From positions 124,001 to 188,000 of the forward strand of contig NZ_RPDJ01000015.1 of the NCBI RefSeq assembly GCF_004023625.1: 64,000 nucleotides of DNA. Reading direction: 5' to 3'. Positions within the stretch are counted from its first letter, which is position 1. Every line of letters starts with the position of its first letter. A program made the position numbers and the translations under genes. Source of the stretch: Streptomyces cavernae (GTDB taxonomy: Bacteria; Actinomycetota; Actinomycetes; Streptomycetales; Streptomycetaceae). Of the stretch, positions 50,707-57,658 are shown piece after piece. A model generated the notes under the pieces. The model did not search any database and was not told the origin of the DNA. It saw only the letters and a list, made by a program, of their open reading frames with translations.

Positions 50707-50730
50707 CATACAGTCGACGAATACTGTATG
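50707..50730. promoter_or_regulatory. Perfect inverted repeat in the divergent decarboxylase/SucC promoter
   Basis: CATACAGT and ACTGTATG are an exact 8-bp inverted repeat around an 8-bp spacer (CGACGAAT). Inside lies the 9-bp palindrome ATACTGTAT. It sits 52-75 bp before the decarboxylase start and 150 bp before the SucC-like start, in an AT-richer patch, and shares GTCGACGAA plus ACWGTATG with the FDH operon promoter. It is a good operator candidate, possibly for a GntR/FCD protein. Confidence 0.6.
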
Positions 50731-50879
50731 AAGCTTGTTATCCCGCATCCGACGGGTGGTGTCCAGGGGGCGTGCGGCACTTTTAGGTCGTCGGAGATCG
50801 GCCTCCCGACGACTGTCCACACACAGCCGGTGACGACTCTTCAGAAGGGGTCGCGTCGGCTCTTCAGGCAGGAGCCGGG

Positions 50880-52010
50880 ATGGACCTGTTCGAACACCAG
50901 GCAAGGGAACTCTTCGAGGAACACGGCATCTTGGTGCCTCGGGCGGAGGTCACGGACTCGCCCAAGCAGGCCCGCGAGATCGCCCGCAGGCTCGGCGGCC
51001 GGGTCGTCGTCAAGGCCCAGGTGAAGACCGGCGGGCGGGGCAAGGCGGGCGGGGTCAAACTCGCCGCCGACCCGGCCGCCGCCGAGATCACGGCTCGTCA
51101 GATCCTCGGCATGGACATCCGGGGCCACACGGTGGGCAAGGTGATGCTGGCCGAACCCATCGACATCGAGAGCGAGTTCTACGTTTCCTACGTCCTCGAC
51201 CGGGCAACGGGCCAATTCCTCACCATCGCCTCCGCCGAGGGCGGCATGGAGATCGAGGAGGTGGCCGCGACGAGGCCCGAGGCCGTGGCGCGCGTCCCCG
51301 TCGATCCGGCGCAGGGCGTCACCTCCGCGAAGGCCGCCGAGATCGCCGAGGCGGCCGGGCTACCGGCGCAGACCGTCGACGTCCTGGTCCGCCTGTGGAC
51401 TGTGCTGACCCGCGAGGACGCCCTGCTCGTGGAGGTGAACCCCCTCGTAAGGACCCGGCAGGGCCGGATCCTGGCCCTCGACGGCAAGGTCACCCTCGAC
51501 GACAACGCACGCTTCCGGCAGACCCGTTGGGGCGACCGGGACACCGCGCACGACGACCCGCTGGAAGCCGCCGCCGCGGCCAAGGGCCTCAACTACGTGA
51601 AACTGGACGGCGAGGTCGGCATCATCGGCAACGGCGCCGGGCTGGTCATGTCGACGCTCGACGTGGTCGCCGGCTGCGGCGCCCGCCCCGCGAACTTCCT
51701 CGACATCGGCGGCGGGGCCTCGGCCCGGATCATGGCGGACGGCCTGTCCGTCGTCCTCTCCGACCCGGCCGTGAAATCCGTCTTCGTCAACGTGTTCGGC
51801 GGCATCACCGCCTGCGACGCCGTCGCCGACGGCATCGTGCAGGCCCTCGACACCGTACGGCTGACCAAGCCGCTGGTGGTACGCCTCGACGGCAACAACG
51901 CCGCACGCGGACGCGCCGTACTCGACGACCGCGCCCACCCGCTGGTCGAGCAGGTCACCACCATGGACGGCGCCGCCCGCCGGGCCGCCGAACTCGCCAC
52001 CGCACGCTGA
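50880..52010 (+). CDS. sucC: Succinate-CoA ligase beta subunit-like
   Basis: A 376-residue ATP-grasp protein starting MDLFEHQARELFEEHGILVP, the classic SucC opening. It has VKTGGRGKAGGVKLA in the nucleotide region and GNGAGLVMSTLDVVA and FLDIGGGASA in the C-terminal ligase domain. With the alpha subunit it makes or uses acyl-CoA of a dicarboxylic acid through a phosphohistidine. As a second copy beside CoA-transfer genes it may act on another acid such as malate, oxalate or glyoxylate-linked substrates. GGAG lies six bases before the ATG. Confidence 0.92.
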   Translation: MDLFEHQARELFEEHGILVPRAEVTDSPKQAREIARRLGGRVVVKAQVKTGGRGKAGGVKLAADPAAAEITARQILGMDIRGHTVGKVMLAEPIDIESEFYVSYVLDRATGQFLTIASAEGGMEIEEVAATRPEAVARVPVDPAQGVTSAKAAEIAEAAGLPAQTVDVLVRLWTVLTREDALLVEVNPLVRTRQGRILALDGKVTLDDNARFRQTRWGDRDTAHDDPLEAAAAAKGLNYVKLDGEVGIIGNGAGLVMSTLDVVAGCGARPANFLDIGGGASARIMADGLSVVLSDPAVKSVFVNVFGGITACDAVADGIVQALDTVRLTKPLVVRLDGNNAARGRAVLDDRAHPLVEQVTTMDGAARRAAELATAR

Positions 52011-52021
52011 GGAGCCCCGAC

Positions 52022-52906
52022 ATGGCCGTCTACCTCACCAAGGAGAGCAAGGTCCTCGTCCAGGGCATGACCGGCGGCGAGGGCATGAAGCACACCCGCC
52101 GCATGCTCGCGGCGGGCACCGACGTCGTCGGCGGCGTCAACCCGCGCAAAGCGGGCCGGACCGTCGACTTCGACGAGCGGGCCGTGCCCGTCTTCGGGTC
52201 GGTGCGCGAGGGCATCGACGCGACCGGCGCGGACGTCAGCGTCGTCTTCGTGCCGCCCGCCTTCGCCCGGGCCGCCGTCGTCGAGGCCGCCGACGCCGGC
52301 ATCGAACTCGCCGTCGTCATCACCGAGGGCATCCCCGTCCACGACTCGGTGGCCTTCCTCGCCCACGCGCGGTCGAGGGGCACCCGCGTCATCGGCCCCA
52401 ACTGCCCCGGCCTGATCACCCCCGGCCAGTCCAACGCCGGCATCATCCCCGCCGACATCACCAAACCCGGCCGCATCGGCCTCGTCTCCAAGTCGGGCAC
52501 GCTCACCTACCAACTCATGTACGAACTCCGCGACGTCGGCTTCACCACCTGCGTCGGCATCGGCGGCGACCCGGTCGTGGGCACCTCGCACATCGACTGC
52601 CTGGCCGCCTTCCAGGACGACCCCGACACCGAAATGATCGTCCTCATAGGGGAGATCGGCGGCGACGCGGAGGAACGGGCCGCCGACTACATCCGGCAGC
52701 ACGTGCGCAAACCCGTCGTCGGCTACATCGCGGGCTTCACCGCCCCCGAGGGCAGGACGATGGGACACGCCGGGGCGATCGTGTCCGGCTCGTCCGGCAC
52801 GGCGCAGGCCAAGAGGGAGGCGCTGGAGGCGGTCGGTGTGCGGGTGGGGCGAACACCCACCGAGACCGCCGGACTCGTGCTGGAACTCCTCGAAACACGA
52901 CATTAA
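52022..52906 (+). CDS. sucD: Succinate-CoA ligase alpha subunit-like
   Basis: A 294-residue SucD-type protein with the CoA-binding Rossmann domain (VLVQGMTGGEGMKHTRRML), IGPNCPGLITPG and the phosphorylated His in GHAGAIVSGSSGTAQAK. It starts 11 bp after the beta subunit with GGAG before the ATG. The pair should form a working heterodimer. An upstream in-frame extension lies inside the beta-subunit gene and is rejected. Confidence 0.93.
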   Translation: MAVYLTKESKVLVQGMTGGEGMKHTRRMLAAGTDVVGGVNPRKAGRTVDFDERAVPVFGSVREGIDATGADVSVVFVPPAFARAAVVEAADAGIELAVVITEGIPVHDSVAFLAHARSRGTRVIGPNCPGLITPGQSNAGIIPADITKPGRIGLVSKSGTLTYQLMYELRDVGFTTCVGIGGDPVVGTSHIDCLAAFQDDPDTEMIVLIGEIGGDAEERAADYIRQHVRKPVVGYIAGFTAPEGRTMGHAGAIVSGSSGTAQAKREALEAVGVRVGRTPTETAGLVLELLETRH

Positions 52907-52922
52907 GTAACCGATAGTTGAC

Positions 52923-52950
52923 GTGTCGTGACGTTCTGTCGTCACGACAC
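52923..52950. terminator. Perfect 11-bp inverted repeat after the SucD-like gene
   Basis: GTGTCGTGACG and CGTCACGACAC pair exactly around TTCTGT, 16 bp after the sucD-like stop. No U-run follows. It may end that transcript; because the aldehyde dehydrogenase starts about 190 bp further on, it could also be an operator of that gene. Confidence 0.6.
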
Positions 52951-53138
52951 CTCACTACCGTCGTCCGTACGACGTCCTCGTACGCCACCGGGTCAGCACG
53001 TCGTACGGGGACGAGCCATGGACGACCCTCCCGCCCGTCACCCGCCACCGTCCCTCCAGGAAGGCGCGACGCCGAGCCCTTTCCTCCTCGGCCGGGCCTC
53101 CATCCTTCTCGACTGTGCACCGAGAGCGGAGCAATCGA

Positions 53139-54701
53139 ATGGCATCCACCCTCACCCCGAACCGTCCCACCCTCACCCTCAAGTCCGGCACCGCCTGGGC
53201 CGACGCCTGGCAGCGCTGCCTCGCCGTCGCACCCGAGGCGTTCCAGGACGACCGAGTCCGTAACCTGTGGAACGCCTCCTGGCAGGCCGACGGACGGGCG
53301 CTGCCCGCCACCAGCCCCGTCGACGGGAGCCCCATCGCCGGTCCGCCCCGGCTGGACGCCGCCACCGCCCGGCAGGCTGTCCGGGCCGGCCTCGACCAGC
53401 ACCGCGCGTGGCGCCACGTACCCCTCGACGATCGCCGGGCCCGGGTCGCAGCGACCCTCGACGCCCTCACCGAACACCGGGAACTGCTCGCCCTGCTGCT
53501 CGTCTGGGAGATCGGCAAGCCCTGGCGGCTCGCGCAGGCCGACGTGGACCGTGCGATCGACGGCGTCCGCTGGTACGTCGACGGCATCGAGCCCATGGTC
53601 GAGAACCGGTCCCCGCTGGACGGCCCGGTCTCCAACATCGCGAGCTGGAACTATCCGATGAGCGTGCTCGTTCACGCGATGCTGGTACAGGCCCTGGCGG
53701 GCAACGCGGTCATCGCCAAGACCCCGACCGACGGCGGCGTCTCCTGCCTCACCCTGGCCTGCGCGCTCGCCGCACGCGAAGGGATTCCCGTCACCCTCGT
53801 CAGCGGCAGCGGAGGCGAACTGTCGGAGGCTCTCGTCCGCGCGCCCGAGATCGGCTGTGTCTCCTTCGTCGGCGGCCGGGACACCGGCGCCGCGGTGGCC
53901 ACCGCCGTCGCCGACCTCGGCAAGCGGCACATCCTCGAACAGGAGGGGCTCAACACCTGGGGCATCTGGAACTACTCGGACTGGGACGCGCTCACGGCGG
54001 TCGTACCCAAGCTCTTCGACTACGGCAAGCAGCGCTGCACGGCCTACCCGCGCTTCGTCGTCCAGCGCGAGCTCTTCGACGAGTTCCTGGCGGCGTACCT
54101 CCCGGCGGTCCGCACCCTGCGGATCGGTCACCCGCTGGCCGTCGAGCGTCCCGACGACCCCTGCCCGCAGCTCGACTTCGGCCCGGTCATCAACGCGGCC
54201 AAGGCCAAGGAACTGCATGACCAGGTCGCCGAGGCGATCGACCGCGGCGCCGTACCGCTGCACCGCGGCCGGCCGGCCGACGCCCGTTTCCTGCCCGGCC
54301 AGGACACCTCGGCGTACGTCCAGCCGGTGACGCTCCTGAACCCGCCACGGTCCTCGCCGTTGCACCACGCGGAGCCGTTCGGCCCGGTCGACACCATCGT
54401 CCTGGTCGACACGGAAGCCGAGCTGCTGGCCGCCATGAACGCGTCGAACGGCGCGCTCGTGGCCACGCTCTCCACCGACGACCCGGCGACCTACCAGCGC
54501 CTCGCCCCGCAGATCCGTGCCTTCAAGACCGGTCACGGCAAGCCGCGTTCCCGGGGCGACCGCGAGGAACTGTTCGGCGGTTTCGGCGCGTCCTGGCGAG
54601 GGGCCTTCGTGGGCGGCGAACTGCTGGTGCGCGCGGTGACCCAGGGCGCGGCGGGGGAGCGGCTGCCGGGGAACTTCCCGGAGTACCAGCTCATGCCGTA
54701 A
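53139..54701 (+). CDS. Aldehyde dehydrogenase family protein
   Basis: A 520-residue ALDH-superfamily enzyme. The pattern SPVDGSPIAGPPRL, SNIASWNYPMSVLVHAMLVQ, NAVIAKTP and the candidate catalytic Cys in DYGKQRCTAYPR are visible. The usual ELGGK block is replaced by EQEGLNTWG, and the usual Asn near the start of helix is retained in WNYP. These changes mark a divergent branch. Its place after the SucCD-like pair suggests oxidation of a small aldehyde such as glyoxylate, possibly CoA-linked; this is inference. The ATG giving MASTLTPNRP was chosen over a GTG eight codons earlier. Confidence 0.85.
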   Translation: MASTLTPNRPTLTLKSGTAWADAWQRCLAVAPEAFQDDRVRNLWNASWQADGRALPATSPVDGSPIAGPPRLDAATARQAVRAGLDQHRAWRHVPLDDRRARVAATLDALTEHRELLALLLVWEIGKPWRLAQADVDRAIDGVRWYVDGIEPMVENRSPLDGPVSNIASWNYPMSVLVHAMLVQALAGNAVIAKTPTDGGVSCLTLACALAAREGIPVTLVSGSGGELSEALVRAPEIGCVSFVGGRDTGAAVATAVADLGKRHILEQEGLNTWGIWNYSDWDALTAVVPKLFDYGKQRCTAYPRFVVQRELFDEFLAAYLPAVRTLRIGHPLAVERPDDPCPQLDFGPVINAAKAKELHDQVAEAIDRGAVPLHRGRPADARFLPGQDTSAYVQPVTLLNPPRSSPLHHAEPFGPVDTIVLVDTEAELLAAMNASNGALVATLSTDDPATYQRLAPQIRAFKTGHGKPRSRGDREELFGGFGASWRGAFVGGELLVRAVTQGAAGERLPGNFPEYQLMP

Positions 54702-54707
54702 CGGTTC

Positions 54708-54734
54708 GGCGGGCGGCGTCGGGCGCCGCCCGCC
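54708..54734. terminator. Perfect 11-bp hairpin after the aldehyde dehydrogenase
   Basis: GGCGGGCGGCG and CGCCGCCCGCC pair exactly around TCGGG, 6 bp after the stop codon and 12 bp before the stop of the convergent phosphatase remnant. It can terminate both directions. Confidence 0.8.
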
Positions 54735-54746
54735 ACTGCGGTGCGG

Positions 54747-55590
54747 TCACGGGGTGACCGTGTACGTCCGCACATCGAAGGTCTCGCCCAGCGCGTCGGT
54801 GGGCGTCACCGTCACCGAGGTGCCGTTCACCGAGACCTTCGGATAGTGGTAGACCCGAGCATCGTCCGTCGGGACGGGTGCGGCGCCGCAGGCCGAGCCG
54901 AGGTTGCGGCTGTAGGACCAGCCGAGGGCGTACGCGTCCGTGCTGGAGCATCCCGCGGCGCCCACGGAGCTGACGTCGGCTCCACCGCCGCCGGTCACAT
55001 ACGACACCGGAGTCGTCGTGTTGCGCTGGTAGATGTGCGAGTGCCCGTTGAAGACGAGGTCGACCCCGGCGTCCGCGAGCGTCCGCTCGAGGTCCGCGAG
55101 ATAGGTGTCACTGGGCTCGCTCGCGCTGTCGGAGTGCAGCGGGAAGTGGAAGAAGGCGAACTTCGGCCCGGTCGGATGTGCCGCGAGATCGGCCTTCAGC
55201 CACTCGTACTTCGCGGACCCGTCCTGCCAGTGGAAGTGCGCGTCCTGCTCGTAGATCTCACAGTGCGATCCGCAGGTGCCGCCCGTCGCGGCACCGGTGT
55301 TGGAGTTCCCCCACGCCGTGTCCAGGACGTAGAAGCGGATACCGCCGGTGGTGAAGGCGTAGTAGGTGGTCGGGTAGCTGACCGGGTTGGAGCCGAGGTA
55401 CGACGGATAGTCGACCATGGCGAAGACACCGCCGGACGAGGCCGCGAGCGCCGACTGCTTCCACACCGAGGGATAGGTGGCCGTCATGCTGTGGTTGCCG
55501 ACCGTGCCGAGGAGCGGGATGCGCATGCCCGGCTGCGCCCAGTAGGACGGCCCGAACCAGGATGGCGGGTCGCGGGCGTCGACGTCCTCT
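54747..55590 (-). pseudogene. N-terminally truncated metallophosphoesterase
   Basis: About 270 residues of a secreted calcineurin-like phosphoesterase remain: GTVGNHSM (GNH motif), KFAFFHFPLH and NGHSHIYQRN (GHxH motif), then a C-terminal beta domain ending VRTYTVTP. The first two metal motifs (DxH and GDxxD) and the signal peptide are gone. Upstream the frame runs into a glycosyltransferase fragment at about 55590, so the two remnants now form one chimeric frame. It is not expected to be active or exported. Confidence 0.82.
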
Positions 55591-56071
55591 GCCGACCGGG
55601 GCCCGCCAGCCCCTCGGGCTGGCCGGTGCCGGCGTAGCGGGTACCGATGGCGATGTCCACACCCTCGCGCATCGCCGTGCGCGAGGAGAGCGGCGGTATG
55701 CGGCGGATGCTGCAGGTCACCGTCCATGACCAGGACCCAGGCGCCGCGGGCGACCCGGGTACCGGCCACGACCGCGCCCGACAGACCTCCTGTTCGCTCG
55801 CCCGGCGGGCGGTGCAGCAGACGGACGGGGACCGGGCAGCCGGGCGCCAGGGACGCGATCTCGTGCACCGTGCCGTCGTCGCTGTCGTCGACGAAAAGGA
55901 TCTCCGCGTCGAGCGGGGCCAGCTCGCGCCCGAGCTTGTCGAGCAGCAGCGGAACGCTCTCCTGCTCGTCGCGGGTGGGGATCAGAACGGTCAGCCGGGG
56001 TGCGGCAGCGTCGCCGCCTGTGCCGCCACCGGGGTATTGGACGCGGGGATCATGGGGGCCGACGACTCCAC
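55590..56071 (-). pseudogene. Glycosyltransferase family 2 remnant with two frameshifts
   Basis: The fragment reads RLTVLIPTRDEQESVPLLLD, then AEILFVDDSDDGT and ARGAWVLVMDGDLQHPPHTA, the start of a GT2 dolichol-phosphate-mannose synthase-like domain with its DDS and DGD motifs. A GTG at 56071 would start a frame (ESSAPMIPASNTP) that stops near 55991, one base out of frame with the rest. A second slip near 55690 is shown by REGVDIAIGTRYAGTGQPEG in another frame. The gene then ends at the junction with the phosphatase remnant. Confidence 0.8.
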
Positions 56072-56233
56072 GTGACCGTCCGGTAGTGGGCCGACTGCTG
56101 CTGGTAAGCCCTCGAACCCCGCCCGGCCGTGCCCGCCCGCAGCCGGGATATGCAGGTGAAGGGCACTCCGAAACCTTGGTATTCTTGTCCCTGTCGCCGC
56201 ACGGAGCACCTCTGTCCAGGCGACAGACACCAA

Positions 56234-56318
56234 GTCCGGGTGGCGGAATGGCAGACGCGCTAGCTTGAGGTGCTAGTGCCCTTTATCGGGCGTGGGGGTT
56301 CAAGTCCCCCCTCGGACA
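56234..56318 (+). tRNA. tRNA-Leu (anticodon GAG)
   Basis: An 85-nt class II tRNA. The acceptor arms GTCCGGG and CTCGGAC pair with one G-U; the anticodon stem CTAGC/GCTAG encloses TTGAGGT with GAG; the long variable arm (TGCCCTTTATCGGGCG) and T arm GGGGG-TTCAAGT-CCCCC are intact. CCA is not encoded. Recombinase remnants start in its 3' half, so it has served as an integration site. Confidence 0.97.
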
Positions 56319-56670
56319 CAACCACTGACGATACGGAGACGAGGGCCTCGACCTGACGGTCGCGGTCCTCGACGCGTGTTCGTAGCTGATGGTGATGCCC
56401 AGGGCTTCGTAGAGGGGGCTTTTTCTTCTCTGCGTCGGCTGCCTGGATGCGTTGCGCGATGTCTCCAAGACTCTCAGTGATTTCTCGGATCTGTTGCGCG
56501 TCGAGTGGGGATTCCTTCTTCCGAGTGGCGGTGGGGAGCGCGTCGAGATTTTTGCGCGCCGCCGCCCTGTCTCTCTGTGCCTCGTTGATCCACTGGGCGA
56601 CGACGGCTGGGTCGGCTCCCGCTTCGAGGGCTGCTTGGTAGCGGGCGAGTCGTCGCTCGAGACCCGCGAC
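56283..56670 (-). pseudogene. C-terminal remnant of a serine recombinase
   Basis: About 130 residues remain. The coiled region ERRLARYQAALEAGADPAVV and the following helices resemble the C-terminal tail of large serine recombinases of actinomycete elements; after a frameshift near 56425 it reads LYEALGITISYEHASRTATV and ends CPRGDLNPHAR. This last part is encoded by the antisense of the tRNA-Leu 3' half, the usual result of integration at a tRNA. The catalytic domain is missing. Confidence 0.68.
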
Positions 56671-56685
56671 CTGGCCCTGCCGCCC

Positions 56686-56919
56686 GCGCTCACCAACACA
56701 CCGCTCGCGAAGCGCCCGTACGACCTGCGGCACTCGGCGCTGTCCACTTGGCTGTGCGCGGGCGCGGACCCGGCCGAGGTCGCCCAGCGGGCTCGCAACA
56801 GCGTCGAGGTCCTGCTGAGCCGGTACGCGAAGTGCCTCCATGACCGGCAGCCCATCAACAACCAACACATCGAAGGGCCCCTGAGCGCCTACGACCAGCC
56901 GCCTGTATCGGACCAGTAG
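56686..56919 (+). pseudogene. C-terminal remnant of a tyrosine recombinase (integrase)
   Basis: The frame reads NTPLAKRPYDLRHSALSTWL and NSVEVLLSRYAKCLHDRQ, the last catalytic part of an actinomycete phage-type integrase: the RH pair and the nucleophilic Tyr in SRYAK are both present. Nothing before the last catalytic block remains, and the frame upstream belongs to the opposite-strand recombinase. It is a scar of a second element next to the tRNA. Confidence 0.78.
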
Positions 56920-57135
56920 CGATCACGATGACCGCGTCGGCGAAGCGGACCTTGTCGGGTCTGCAGAGCCTCGTCGCGACGTACTACGGCGCCCACAACA
57001 CGCCCTCTGGCATCGCGATCTCCTTGGGGAACGCGGCGGTCGGGGGACGGTTCGACACGGGCGTGCGGTGGCTGCCTGGGCGGCCTTCGCGGCCGGTTCC
57101 GCTGTCGGTGCCGGGACTTGACGCAACCGTCCGGC

Positions 57136-57525
57136 TCAGCGAGCCCCGGTCACGGCGGCCGGGACCGCGGCCGGGGTGTCGCGCAGGCCGAGGCGCAGGT
57201 GCTCGACGTGGTAGAGGGCCTGCTCCAGGAGTTCGGCGACGTGGTTGTCGTAGAGCGCGTAGATGACTGAGCGGCCCCGGCGCTCGCCGGTGACGAGGCC
57301 GAGGTTGCGCAGCAGGCGCAACTGGTGGGAGCAGGCGGACTGTTCCATGCCTACGGCGTCGGCGAGTTCGGTCGCCGCGCACGGGCCCTCCTGAAGGCGG
57401 GCCAGGATTCGCAGTCGGGAGGGCGTGGCCAGGGCCTGGAGGGTGGAGGCCACGTCGGCGGCGCCCACGGTCTCGAGTCGCTCGCGCGCGGTGGCGGTGT
57501 TCTTGGCGTCAGATGCATGGCCCAT
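57136..57525 (-). CDS. ArsR/SmtB family metal-sensing repressor
   Basis: A 129-residue winged-helix repressor (recognition region MEQSACSHQLRLLRNLGLV). The C-terminal helix carries Asp93, His95, His106 and His109 in YDNHVAELLEQALYHVEH, exactly the alpha-5 site spacing (DxH-10-HxxH) of zinc- and cobalt-sensing CzrA. A zinc- or cobalt-type metal is therefore the likely signal. It diverges from the P1B ATPase gene with an inverted repeat between them. The ATG at 57525 has AGGATGAAG in front; another ATG lies three codons upstream. Confidence 0.93.
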   Translation of the reverse strand: MGHASDAKNTATARERLETVGAADVASTLQALATPSRLRILARLQEGPCAATELADAVGMEQSACSHQLRLLRNLGLVTGERRGRSVIYALYDNHVAELLEQALYHVEHLRLGLRDTPAAVPAAVTGAR

Positions 57526-57557
57526 GGTCTTCATCCTACGGAGTGCAACCCACGAAC

Positions 57558-57577
57558 ACATGAATACCTCTTCATGT
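57558..57577. promoter_or_regulatory. Operator for the ArsR-type repressor
   Basis: ACATGAA and TTCATGT form a perfect 7-bp inverted repeat around TACCTC, between the repressor and the ATPase gene. ArsR/SmtB proteins typically bind TGAA-N6-TTCA dyads, which this matches exactly. Confidence 0.78.
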
Positions 57578-57658
57578 AGTCCTGTACGGTGGAGGGAGCG
57601 GAGCCGGATTCCGGCCGACCGCTGTGCCCTCATGCCGTCGTTAAGGACTTCCGCTCCG

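Noticed and set aside
54747..55868. A novel glycosyltransferase-phosphatase fusion enzyme
   Set aside because: Both parts are truncated, frameshifted and lack key motifs, so this is a deletion junction and not a designed fusion.
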